Part shown: piece after piece, positions 14,564 through 20,598 of the stretch
How positions within the stretch are numbered: position 1 is the stretch's first letter
Layout: every line of letters begins with the position of its first letter
IMG/VR virus record: IMGVR_UViG_3300032401_000053
Coordinates: 1-30,346 of that record
Source: a virus
Length of the DNA stretch: 30,346 nucleotides
Direction: 5' to 3' (one strand)
Made by a program: the position numbers and the translations under genes
Notes under the pieces: generated by a model
Told to the model about the DNA's origin: nothing
Databases searched by the model: none
Seen by the model: only the letters and a program-made list of their open reading frames with translations

Positions 14564-14780
14564 GTGCGGAAATTTGAACTGGCTAGATAACCCTTTAATT
14601 GAACCTAAAAAAAATTTAACTTATATCTGCTTCCGATGCGCTGAAAATTTAGGTGCAAAATGGCAAGTGAATCATAAAATCGTGTGGTATTTGAATAATT
14701 GCGACAGATGTAATCGAATGATTGGCGTGGCAAATATAAAATCGTGGGGATGGGAAAGAACGCCCTCTAATTGCGATTAA
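14562..14780 (+). CDS. Zinc-ribbon small protein, plus strand
   Basis: The 72-aa frame has two CxxC pairs (C23-x2-C26 in ICFRCAENL and C47-x2-C50 in CDRCNR) separated by a helical and aromatic stretch (WQVNHKIVWYLNN), ending GVANIKSWGWERTP. This is a compact zinc-binding fold of the sort found in small phage regulators and HNH relatives. Start is uncertain: the TTG at 14562 lies in the T tract of a terminator and has no ribosome site; the same frame is open back to 14541. The gene may be translated from a readthrough transcript or be a broken piece of a longer one. Its stop overlaps the end of the minus-strand neighbour by four bases. Confidence 0.5.
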   Translation: MCGNLNWLDNPLIEPKKNLTYICFRCAENLGAKWQVNHKIVWYLNNCDRCNRMIGVANIKSWGWERTPSNCD

Positions 14781-14947
14781 ATATCATTTTTTGGCGGATC
14801 TTTTTCATTTTTTTTACGTAGATGAAACCAACCAAAACTATTGTTTTGTTTTTTCAGTTTTCGACCAACGATCCAGTTTTCATTTGATTGAGCTATTTTT
14901 TTAAGCCTCTCTTCATTAGATTGTTTACGGTTAGAAACTCTGCGCAT
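14777..14947 (-). CDS. Small basic protein
   Basis: The 56-aa gene starts MRRVSNRKQSNEERLKKIAQ and has WIVGRKLKKQNNSFGWFHLR near the middle; about one third of residues are charged, mostly Lys and Arg. The ATG directly follows the TAA of the previous gene (TAAATG). Its stop overlaps the stop of the convergent plus-strand gene (the sequence TTAA serves both). It is likely a DNA- or RNA-binding accessory protein by composition; no family is recognised. Confidence 0.7.
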   Translation of the reverse strand: MRRVSNRKQSNEERLKKIAQSNENWIVGRKLKKQNNSFGWFHLRKKNEKDPPKNDI

Positions 14948-15292
14948 TTAGCAATCTTTGTTTATTTTTTTCTTTGCCTTTAGGCGAGGGAGTAGTGTGT
15001 TGTCGGTATCACTAAAATGCATATATGAATCAGATTTAGAAAAACCAGATGCTTGAAGGTTTTCCAATGGAGAATTTAGATCTCCTCCGAAAATATATGT
15101 AAACTTTGTCTTTTGCATAACTTCGACTCTGATTTGAGGATCAGGATCTTTAATCAATCCTTTTAATCTTTCTTTTGCGATATTGGCAACTTTTTCAATT
15201 ACAGGATGATCTTTTTCAGGGAACCGATGAACGATTATTGCTCCTGATACTACCGTTAAAGATCCATAATAAGCCTTAATTTCTATTTTCAT
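14948..15292 (-). CDS. Early-region protein of unknown function
   Basis: The 114-aa protein (MKIEIKAYYGSL start) has a beta-rich N-terminus, a helix ending RLKGLIKDPDP, another strand (RVEVMQKTKFTYIFGG) and a basic C-terminal tail (KAKKKINKDC). The ATG at 15292 follows GGTG by five bases and overlaps the upstream stop as ATGA, which is better supported than the GTG three codons earlier. I do not recognise a domain. It is part of the early gene string from 18933 leftward. Confidence 0.6.
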   Translation of the reverse strand: MKIEIKAYYGSLTVVSGAIIVHRFPEKDHPVIEKVANIAKERLKGLIKDPDPQIRVEVMQKTKFTYIFGGDLNSPLENLQASGFSKSDSYMHFSDTDNTLLPRLKAKKKINKDC

Positions 15293-15471
15293 GTAAAACA
15301 CCGTTTTTCTTTGTAAATCGCTTTGATCGAATGTGGTTTTAATGCTTCGTCGTTTTTTTGATGTCCTAACATATATGCATGGTGAAAAATAAATGCTCCA
15401 GCCAGCAATATGCAGATTGCAGCTACAAAAAACAAAAATAGATGAATATCTGTACGTTCGCTTTTATCCAT
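15289..15471 (-). CDS. Single-pass membrane protein
   Basis: The 60-aa protein has a charged N-terminus (MDKSERTDIH), one strong transmembrane helix at residues 11-34 (LFLFFVAAICILLAGAF is in it) and a basic, soluble C-terminus (IKAIYKEKRCFT). The ATG at 15471 has AAGGAAAAA upstream and is preferred over an earlier one that lies inside the previous gene. Small one-helix proteins of this type occur in early operons, sometimes as host-takeover or exclusion factors. Its stop overlaps the next start as ATGA. Confidence 0.65.
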   Translation of the reverse strand: MDKSERTDIHLFLFFVAAICILLAGAFIFHHAYMLGHQKNDEALKPHSIKAIYKEKRCFT

Positions 15472-15478
15472 TTTTTCC

Positions 15479-15796
15479 TTATTTTTCTGTTCTCTCTTTA
15501 TCGACATCTGCGAGTTCTTTCTGTTTTTCAGCACGTTGCCAAAATCCCGGAGCAACACGCTTAACTTTTTTTAATAGATCAGCATGATTATGCGCAAGTC
15601 TCGATAAAAGAAATGCAGTCCGTGCAATGCGTACATTTCTAACATCTTGCTCACCAACGATATCGCGTACCCAATCATTCTCATCCGTAACATCGTATAA
15701 CTTTAATATCTCTGATGTGTCGTAAAAAAATGAAATTAACTGATCGCATTTATATATGCCAATGATTTTTTCAATGTCTGAATTTAAGTCACTCAA
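15479..15796 (-). CDS. Early-region protein of unknown function
   Basis: The 105-aa protein starts from a TTG (MSDLNSDIEKIIGIYKC) that overlaps the nuclease stop as TTGA; AAGGA lies 11 bases before it, and no other start codon is near. It is helical throughout, with an acidic N-terminal half and a basic C-terminal half (DLLKKVKRVAPGFWQR, then KERTEK). It has no known domain. The close coupling with the PD-(D/E)XK gene suggests they act together, but this is inference. Confidence 0.6.
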   Translation of the reverse strand: MSDLNSDIEKIIGIYKCDQLISFFYDTSEILKLYDVTDENDWVRDIVGEQDVRNVRIARTAFLLSRLAHNHADLLKKVKRVAPGFWQRAEKQKELADVDKERTEK

Positions 15797-16170
15797 TTTA
15801 AAATAAGTCCTTTAAGTATTGCTGCATTTTTTGAAATCCCATCTGACTTAATGACTTTGAGTGTCTCGTTAGGGTAATATTTAGCAAAACGTTTGATTTT
15901 TGTAGCTGATTTGGCGTCCATGTATCCCTTGATTTCGACAAAAAAGTGTTTGTCGTCAAGTCGTATAACTTTGAAGTCCGGTTTGTAGCTTCTGACACCG
16001 CGTTTTATCTCCAAGAACCAAAATGTTTCGGGTTCATATTCGTAATCTTTTATTTCATTATGCTCTTTTAGGTATTGTAAATACATAGCAAAACGCTTCT
16101 CTGCTAAAGACTTAGTGTAAAAACGTTTACCACCAAGTTCAACCCAGGAGGCTTTAGAAATGTGTTTCAT
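15793..16170 (-). CDS. PD-(D/E)XK nuclease (DUF1064 / resolvase-like)
   Basis: The 125-aa protein has the order of the restriction-endonuclease fold: a helix with Glu24 (SLAEKRFAMYLQYLK), then YKPDFKV with Asp65, then VEIKG with Glu79 and Lys81, and a helix with RFAKYYP. These are the residues that bind metal and cut DNA. The layout matches small phage nucleases of the DUF1064 type, thought to resolve branched DNA or trim ends in phage replication. It lies in the early operon with the replication protein and overlaps both neighbours by four bases. Which DNA structure it cuts cannot be said from sequence. Confidence 0.75.
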   Translation of the reverse strand: MKHISKASWVELGGKRFYTKSLAEKRFAMYLQYLKEHNEIKDYEYEPETFWFLEIKRGVRSYKPDFKVIRLDDKHFFVEIKGYMDAKSATKIKRFAKYYPNETLKVIKSDGISKNAAILKGLILN

Positions 16171-16373
16171 GCAGGAAACTCAAAATCAAAACAATCTTTT
16201 AAGAATTTTTTAACTTCAAACCAGGTCATTTTTTGAGCGAAACAATCTTTAGTCCACATTATTTGAGTAGCTGTAGATGCTACCCATTCATCCTCTTCTC
16301 CACACCAAGCTTCGCCATAGGAATTAAACACAATCCATTTGCTTTTTCCTATGTATTCCAGTCTAAAATTCAT
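16167..16373 (-). CDS. Small aromatic-rich early protein
   Basis: The 68-aa protein (MNFRLEYIGKSKWIVFNSYG start) has seven Trp or Tyr and a helical C-terminus (TWFEVKKFLKDCF). It is acidic in the middle (GEEDEWVAS). The stop overlaps the next gene start as ATGA, so translation is coupled. No known family; a small protein made early in infection. Confidence 0.65.
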   Translation of the reverse strand: MNFRLEYIGKSKWIVFNSYGEAWCGEEDEWVASTATQIMWTKDCFAQKMTWFEVKKFLKDCFDFEFPA

Positions 16374-16401
16374 TTTTGCTCCTGTCTAGCCACTTCAATT
16401 G

Positions 16402-16788
16402 TTAGCATTTGTTCTTTTCAATTTTGTTACACTCAAAAAAATCTATTGCATCTACAACTACCGCTTTTAGCAATCCGATCTCGATGCAAGCTCTCTCAAC
16501 TCGTCTATCTGAGAAATGCTCTATAATTGAAGCAATCGTTTCGTCGACTAGAACTAAAGTTTCGTACAAAAACTGTTCCTCATTTAAATCGTCGTGGCTG
16601 CACGATTTTTCTTTATTGGTACTTTGTGTCATTTGATCATCCTTTCGTTGATCCTTGACCATTTCTGGGGGCTTATCGCTTAAGTCGCGATATAATTCGT
16701 ATTGCCGTTGAAGAAACGAGCAGTATTTTTCAGCATCGTCTTCTATTTTTTTGCATAGAATTGAAAGTTGTTTGTTATGTTCTGTCAT
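16402..16788 (-). CDS. Helical early protein of unknown function
   Basis: The 128-aa protein is almost entirely helical with two coiled-coil stretches (residues 5-35 with LCKKIEDDAEKYCSFLQRQ, and 75-120 with VDETIASIIEHFSDRR) separated by a polar linker, and it has six cysteines. It starts right after the replication protein stop (the ATG is three bases downstream of TAG). There is no known domain. Position next to the replication gene suggests a partner, possibly for helicase loading, but the sequence does not show it. Confidence 0.55.
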   Translation of the reverse strand: MTEHNKQLSILCKKIEDDAEKYCSFLQRQYELYRDLSDKPPEMVKDQRKDDQMTQSTNKEKSCSHDDLNEEQFLYETLVLVDETIASIIEHFSDRRVERACIEIGLLKAVVVDAIDFFECNKIEKNKC

Positions 16789-16791
16789 TTT

Positions 16792-17718
16792 CTATCTTTT
16801 GTGTTTAATAAAGTTGTCTAATATTTCCGTAAATGTATCCGGTGGCAAATTTAACGCTATTGAATCATTATTTATTTTGACGATTGTTTTCATTACAAAA
16901 ATTTCATCATTTGAAAGATTGTGCTGCAACTTAACAAACTGAGCATAGAGCAAGTTTTGATATTTATTTTTGTCCTTTAAAGCATAATCTTTATTTATAA
17001 AATCTTGAAGCATACACTCGTAACTTTTTTTAGGATGCATTCCTAAGCTTAACATTACATTAAAATATACTATATTAGCCTTGAGTCGTTCTTTAGCTTG
17101 ATCATTGTACTTAGAAAATGCACGGCGTGTTCTCGTTGAAAGTTTAGATCCATCTGGAAAAATCCCTTCATCCAAATTGAAAACGGTAATCTCATTGAGA
17201 TCTGAAAACGATAAATCAGGATCCTTTGGAAGTTGATCGCATATATTATCGTTCTTTATATCCTTATCAGGATATCGATATTCAGTATTGGTATACTCAG
17301 TATTAGTAGTAGCGGATTTTCCGCCACGGAAAACCCGCTTCGGTACTTTTTTCTTTAATTCTGGTTTTTTAGTAATTTTTTCAACTTCATTTTTATTAGA
17401 AATTTCTTCAATCAGAGGCTCTTCATAAATTGTCCATTCGATTTTTTTAAACTTTCCGTCTTCGCCTCTTTCTTGTTTCGTTCGTCGTAAATAACCGCAT
17501 TTCTCTAACTCCTTAAGACCTGCCTCAAAACTATCTTTACCTTCAATTGATTGATTTATGAAAAATGCTTTATTAAAACTCCAATCGGATGGCCTACTTA
17601 ACAAATGACTCATTATGCCTTTTGCTTTGTACGACATGCGATTATCGTCAAGAATATCGTTGCTTACCGGAGTATAATTTTTTCTTATAACTTTTCTTAG
17701 AATCGTATCGTCGGACAT
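16792..17718 (-). CDS. Replication protein with winged-helix N-terminus
   Basis: The 308-aa protein has an N-terminal winged-helix domain (about residues 18-105), with YKAKGIMSHLLSRPSDWSFN and LKELEKCGYLRR, a pattern found in phage replication initiators that bind the origin (lambda O and DnaD-like roles). A basic linker follows (KKPELKKKVPKRVFRGGKS), then a polar helical C-terminal part with no clear domain (about 190-308). It has AAGGAAAC before the ATG. A 90-bp leader with three hairpins lies directly upstream. As no helicase or polymerase gene is in view, it may recruit the host replisome. The initiator call is by family resemblance, not by a mapped origin. Confidence 0.7.
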   Translation of the reverse strand: MSDDTILRKVIRKNYTPVSNDILDDNRMSYKAKGIMSHLLSRPSDWSFNKAFFINQSIEGKDSFEAGLKELEKCGYLRRTKQERGEDGKFKKIEWTIYEEPLIEEISNKNEVEKITKKPELKKKVPKRVFRGGKSATTNTEYTNTEYRYPDKDIKNDNICDQLPKDPDLSFSDLNEITVFNLDEGIFPDGSKLSTRTRRAFSKYNDQAKERLKANIVYFNVMLSLGMHPKKSYECMLQDFINKDYALKDKNKYQNLLYAQFVKLQHNLSNDEIFVMKTIVKINNDSIALNLPPDTFTEILDNFIKHKR

Positions 17719-17760
17719 TTTGTTTCCTTTTTTAAGAAACTGCCTATCGCGAAAAAGAAG

Positions 17761-17893
17761 GGATCTGTTATATTAGAGATCCGGAACAAACTAAACATCT
17801 TTAGTTTGCTCCCTATTCGAAATTGCTTGAGACGGTTTCGGGTTAATGTAAGGTAAGTATTGACCCTTTCTACAGAATCATGATACTTACCTT
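17761..17893 (-). promoter_or_regulatory. Three hairpins upstream of the replication gene
   Basis: In the minus RNA: AAGGTAAGTAT pairs with ATACTTACCTT (11 bp, 17850-17893), GGAGCAAACTAAA pairs with TTTAGTTTGTTCC (13 bp with one G-U, loop GATG, 17783-17812), and GGATCT pairs with AGATCC (17761-17782). The G-U pair would be an A-C mismatch in the other strand. The leader may control replication-protein expression, or the inverted repeats could be part of the origin. Confidence 0.6.
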
Positions 17894-17914
17894 TTAAGAT
17901 AAAGTGCATAATAG

Positions 17915-17978
17915 ACCCACTCGGATTTATTTTCCAAGTGGGTTTATATTTTTAGACACTTTTCAGAGTGTTTTTTTT
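17915..17978. terminator. Two adjacent hairpins between SpoVG-like and replication genes
   Basis: ACCCACT pairs with AGTGGGT and the stem continues GGA/TCC across one mismatch that is a U-G wobble in the minus RNA (17915-17943). It shares CCCACT/AGTGGG arms with the hairpins at 14109 and 14402. A second, ACACT/AGTGT at 17956-17971, has eight T on its plus-strand side, so it can stop plus-strand transcripts coming from within the replication gene. In the minus direction it has no T tract. Confidence 0.5.
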
Positions 17979-17979
17979 C

Positions 17980-18369
17980 TTACACACTTGTTTTATTTTT
18001 AACAAATTTAGACGTCGTTCTTGCTTTCAAAACGTCAACTGCTTCTTGCACAACTTGTTCAGCAACTTGAGGCTTACCGTCAGGATATTTCTGTATAAAT
18101 TCGACACCCTTTTTTTGCAGCTCGTCTGAAAATTGTTTTCTTTTCTCTAAATCATCTATGTAAATTAAAGGAAAAAATATAGGCATGCCAGTCTCTTTTT
18201 GAAAATCTTTGCGCTGCGGTACACAAAATGTTATTTTTTTTCCTTTTTTTATTACCAAAACTCCCAACAATTTCATTTTCCACTCAGTAAATTGAATTGC
18301 TAACGTTCCTATAATTTGAGAGTGAGGTTTTATTATCTCATTTGGATAAAAATTTAAAACTTCGATCAT
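17980..18369 (-). CDS. SpoVG-like protein, long form
   Basis: The 129-aa protein is a diverged copy of the neighbour at 18407-18730: both start with IEVLNF or IEIINY, have an IIG or LIG strand, a GVLVIKKGKK or GCTIFEKDGRK turn, a PQRKDF or PQKEYV motif and a helical C-terminal part. The pattern resembles SpoVG, a small site-specific DNA/RNA-binding protein that phages often carry next to replication genes. This copy has a longer, basic C-terminus (KARTTSKFVKNKTSV) and lacks the acidic tail of its neighbour. A role in nucleic-acid binding is inferred. Confidence 0.6.
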   Translation of the reverse strand: MIEVLNFYPNEIIKPHSQIIGTLAIQFTEWKMKLLGVLVIKKGKKITFCVPQRKDFQKETGMPIFFPLIYIDDLEKRKQFSDELQKKGVEFIQKYPDGKPQVAEQVVQEAVDVLKARTTSKFVKNKTSV

Positions 18370-18406
18370 TTTTCGCTCCTATTTTTTATTTTATTTTTCC
18401 ATATTT

Positions 18407-18730
18407 TTAAAATGGTTCTTCTTCATTAAACATATTTTCTTCTTGCTTAATCGTTTTCTTAGGCTGCATCAATGCAACAGCTTCAATAACAGCTCTACTA
18501 AACGCATCCTGTTTTGCACGATCTCTAAAACGACTTACAGACGAATATTTTTTTTCGCCATCTTTGTTTACATATTCTTTTTGCGGCATAGAAACCCATT
18601 TCCTGCCATCTTTTTCAAAGATCGTGCATCCATGTATTTCTAATCCAAATGTTGAAATATATACGTCAACAAATCCAATCAAAGGACTATTTGACTTAGT
18701 TTCTCTGTAATTAATAATTTCAATAGTCAT
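18407..18730 (-). CDS. SpoVG-like protein with SSB-type acidic tail
   Basis: The 107-aa protein has the SpoVG-like N-terminal pattern (IIGxxDVYISTFGLEIHGC, with the MPQKEY motif) and a helix (RFRDRAKQDAFSRAVIEAV), then ends in NMFNEEEPF. That ending is like the acidic-PF tail through which bacterial single-stranded DNA binding protein recruits replication and repair enzymes. Its start overlaps the regulator stop as ATGA. It could be a single-strand binding protein or a partner of the Bet annealase, which ends the same way. Binding has not been shown; the tail match is seen, the function is inferred. Confidence 0.65.
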   Translation of the reverse strand: MTIEIINYRETKSNSPLIGFVDVYISTFGLEIHGCTIFEKDGRKWVSMPQKEYVNKDGEKKYSSVSRFRDRAKQDAFSRAVIEAVALMQPKKTIKQEENMFNEEEPF

Positions 18731-18933
18731 TTTTTACCTATATTTTTAGATTTTGTTACATCTATTTCTCCGTTCGTCAGTTCTCTAATTTTAAAAGCAA
18801 CTCGTTTGCTAAAAGGTTTACTTCCTGTCAAACATGAAGAAAAATATACTTTGTTTACTCCGATCTTATCAGCAAACTCTTTGACTAATAAGTTGTTGCG
18901 ATAAATATACTCTCTAAGACTCAAATGATCCAT
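18727..18933 (-). CDS. Helix-turn-helix regulator (Cro/CI or YdaS-like)
   Basis: The 68-aa protein (MDHLSLREYIYRNNLLVKEF start) has a helix-turn-helix at about residues 15-38 (VKEFADKIGVNKVYFSSCL), with the G-V in the turn, and a basic tail (IDVTKSKNIGKK). The size is that of a Cro-type repressor or a YdaS-like antitoxin regulator. The ATG at 18933 has TAGGT upstream and is preferred to a longer frame that would start in the divergent promoter region. It faces the recombination operon across about 120 bp containing an inverted repeat over the plus-strand promoter, so it likely controls both directions. Confidence 0.75.
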   Translation of the reverse strand: MDHLSLREYIYRNNLLVKEFADKIGVNKVYFSSCLTGSKPFSKRVAFKIRELTNGEIDVTKSKNIGKK

Positions 18934-19004
18934 GTTTTTACCTACATTTTTTTTATAATAACAATATATCATGAACATATATTTTGACGAATATTTATTT
19001 TGTG

Positions 19005-19046
19005 TTGAAGGTCTTGTTTAATTTTGTTATACTTTGTACAACAAAG
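19005..19046 (+). promoter_or_regulatory. Early promoter with overlapping operator-like inverted repeat
   Basis: TTGAAG (19005-19010) and TATACT (19028-19033) are exactly 17 bases apart, 24 bases before the start of the early operon. CTTTGT-aca-ACAAAG (19032-19046), with 6-bp arms, covers the -10 end and start point, where a repressor would block RNA polymerase. The divergent helix-turn-helix gene at 18933 is the obvious candidate to bind. No clear minus-strand promoter was seen. Confidence 0.6.
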
Positions 19047-19056
19047 GAGAAAAATA

Positions 19057-19239
19057 ATGAGGTATGCAGAACGTAGAACAGAAGACAATATCGACGGATA
19101 CGGATATTACGATTATCTTTACGAACAATCTTTTGAGATATTAGTAGATGAGCTGGGAAGAGATCCTACCGAATTAGAGCTAGCACGTCATATTGCAGCT
19201 ACTATAGAAGAAGCGCAATTAAGCAGGATGGAGGGTTAA
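19057..19239 (+). CDS. First gene of recombination operon; sigma-region-3-like
   Basis: The 60-aa protein (MRYAERRTEDNIDGYGYYDY start) is acidic with a Tyr-rich start and a segment ELGRDPTELELARHI that resembles the helix-turn-helix part of sigma factor region 3 (typically ELGREPTxEELA). It is too short to be a sigma factor. It may bind RNA polymerase or DNA, or the likeness may be chance. The ATG at 19057 follows a strong AAAGGAGAA site and is chosen over an upstream in-frame start inside the promoter. It opens the early plus-strand operon. Confidence 0.65.
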   Translation: MRYAERRTEDNIDGYGYYDYLYEQSFEILVDELGRDPTELELARHIAATIEEAQLSRMEG

Positions 19240-19240
19240 A

Positions 19241-19417
19241 ATGGACTGGATTCAAGCTATAACTATTATAGGAGTGTTAGGCGGGTTTATGTTGTATCAA
19301 TTCAACAGACTTGATAACGACATCAAATCAGCAAACGACAGACAAGATGCACAAATGGCTAGGATCGATCAACTGTATTCTATGTTCGTAGATTTGTTGA
19401 AAAAGGGTAAAAAATGA
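19241..19417 (+). CDS. Small one-helix membrane protein with coiled coil (1 of 2)
   Basis: The 58-aa gene starts MDWIQAITIIGVLGGFMLYQ, a membrane helix, then a polar helix (FNRLDNDIKSANDRQDAQMA) and a basic end (DLLKKGKK). It is the first of two neighbouring proteins with the same plan. GAGGG lies before the ATG and the stop overlaps the next start as ATGA. Similar small anchored coiled-coil proteins are known from phages and their hosts but without a defined role. It could hold the phage replication proteins at the membrane; that is a guess. Confidence 0.75.
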   Translation: MDWIQAITIIGVLGGFMLYQFNRLDNDIKSANDRQDAQMARIDQLYSMFVDLLKKGKK

Positions 19418-19611
19418 TTGAGCTATTGGCAACTCTTGCAACCATTGCAGGATTGTTTATCTGGAATCGATCAGAATCCAGAAATGATATCCGGCATATG
19501 GATAACAAATTAGAGGCTATTAGAGAACTTTCTAGAGAAATTCATTTAGAGATGAAGGATTTTCATAACAGGTTAATAGATATTGAAAGGAGAAAAAATC
19601 ATGACAAATGA
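19414..19611 (+). CDS. Small one-helix membrane protein with coiled coil (2 of 2)
   Basis: The 65-aa protein (MIELLATLATIAGLFIWNRS) has an N-terminal membrane helix and a long coiled coil (RHMDNKLEAIRELSREIHLE and onward) ending in basic residues. Its plan is the same as the preceding gene, though the sequences are not close. Its start overlaps the previous stop and its end overlaps the bet start by 11 bases, so all three are translated as a unit. Confidence 0.75.
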   Translation: MIELLATLATIAGLFIWNRSESRNDIRHMDNKLEAIRELSREIHLEMKDFHNRLIDIERRKNHDK

Positions 19612-20419
19612 TCTTGTAAAGCCAGAAAAACCACATTGGGATGAAAAACAAATGTCTATCATCAGATCCACAATATGCAAAAATTGCTCAGACGATGAGA
19701 TCGCTTTATTTAGCTATATCTGCCAGAGAACTGGATTAGATCCATTTGCAAGACAGATCTACGCTGTAAAGCGAGGGAGTGCAATGACTATACAAACCGG
19801 AATTGATGGATTCAGGTTAATTGCAGAGCGTACGAATAATTATGCTCCAGGCAAAGAACCTGATTATGAATACGATAAACATGGAAAGATCTTAAAAGCT
19901 ACTGCATATGTTAAAAAGCTGACTCCAGATGGTACATGGCATGACGTGTCTGCTTCAGCTTATTGGGCTGAGTATGCGCAAGAATATAATGGAAAACCTT
20001 CCACATTTTGGGGAAAGCTTCCTCATTTAATGATCGGAAAGTGTGCCGAAAGCTTAGCTTTACGTAAGGCTTTCCCCGCTGATTTAAGTGGTATTTACAC
20101 AGAAGACGAAATGGCTCAAGCTGATAAATCTATCGATGTAAAGCCGATTGACAACGTTGCACAACCAGAAAAAAGTGCAACCGTTACACAACATAAATCA
20201 GAAAATGACGAAGAAATATTTAAAGATCATTGCAAAAAAGTCGAAGAACTTTTAAAACTAGTTGAGCAATGTCCAGAAGAAAGAAGGACTAATTTTTACG
20301 CTATTATAGACAAAAAAGGATGGACCCATCCATCTGACATGAGTCCCAAATTTCTAGAGACTCAACTTTCTAATGCTAAAAAACTTTTACAACAAAAAGA
20401 TGAGGAGGTGCCATTTTGA
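19601..20419 (+). CDS. bet: Phage recombination protein Bet (single-strand annealase)
   Basis: The 272-aa protein anneals complementary single strands and pairs with the exonuclease two genes downstream, as lambda Bet does with Exo. The family core covers residues about 15-175: FSYICQRTGLDPFARQIYAV, the IQTGIDGFRLIAER stretch, WGKLPHLMIGKCAESLALRK and the FPADLSGIYTEDEM end. The C-terminal 80 residues are a polar linker and helices ending KDEEVPF, an acidic-PF tail like that of bacterial SSB. The ATG at 19601 has AAGGAG nine bases upstream, preferred to the earlier start inside the neighbour. The gene is the centre of the early operon. Confidence 0.95.
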   Translation: MTNDLVKPEKPHWDEKQMSIIRSTICKNCSDDEIALFSYICQRTGLDPFARQIYAVKRGSAMTIQTGIDGFRLIAERTNNYAPGKEPDYEYDKHGKILKATAYVKKLTPDGTWHDVSASAYWAEYAQEYNGKPSTFWGKLPHLMIGKCAESLALRKAFPADLSGIYTEDEMAQADKSIDVKPIDNVAQPEKSATVTQHKSENDEEIFKDHCKKVEELLKLVEQCPEERRTNFYAIIDKKGWTHPSDMSPKFLETQLSNAKKLLQQKDEEVPF

Positions 20420-20598
20420 CGCCGGAACAAGTAATTGATGAAATATATGATATCTACGGGGATATGTTCGAGATATGCCCCGAAGAACAACATTTAAGTT
20501 TGCTTGTTAGTATATTGACAAAGATGATAATGAAAAAGAACGAAGAAATCCATTATTTATATCAATGTGTTAAACCTCAAGGAGTCGTGAATGTCTAG
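20416..20598 (+). CDS. Small acidic protein between annealase and exonuclease
   Basis: The 60-aa protein begins at a TTG (MTPEQVIDEIYDIYGDMFEI) that overlaps the bet stop as TTTGA. A near-perfect ribosome site (GAGGAGGTG) inside the end of bet, about eight bases before, supports this rare start. It is acidic and helical with a Met- and Leu-rich middle (LSLLVSILTKMIMKK) and no known domain. Being locked between Bet and YqaJ suggests it may link or regulate the pair. Confidence 0.65.
   Translation: MTPEQVIDEIYDIYGDMFEICPEEQHLSLLVSILTKMIMKKNEEIHYLYQCVKPQGVVNV

Noticed and set aside
17697-17909. 70-codon minus frame across the replication leader
   Set aside because: It runs straight through three perfect hairpins, overlaps the replication start and has no protein-like pattern.
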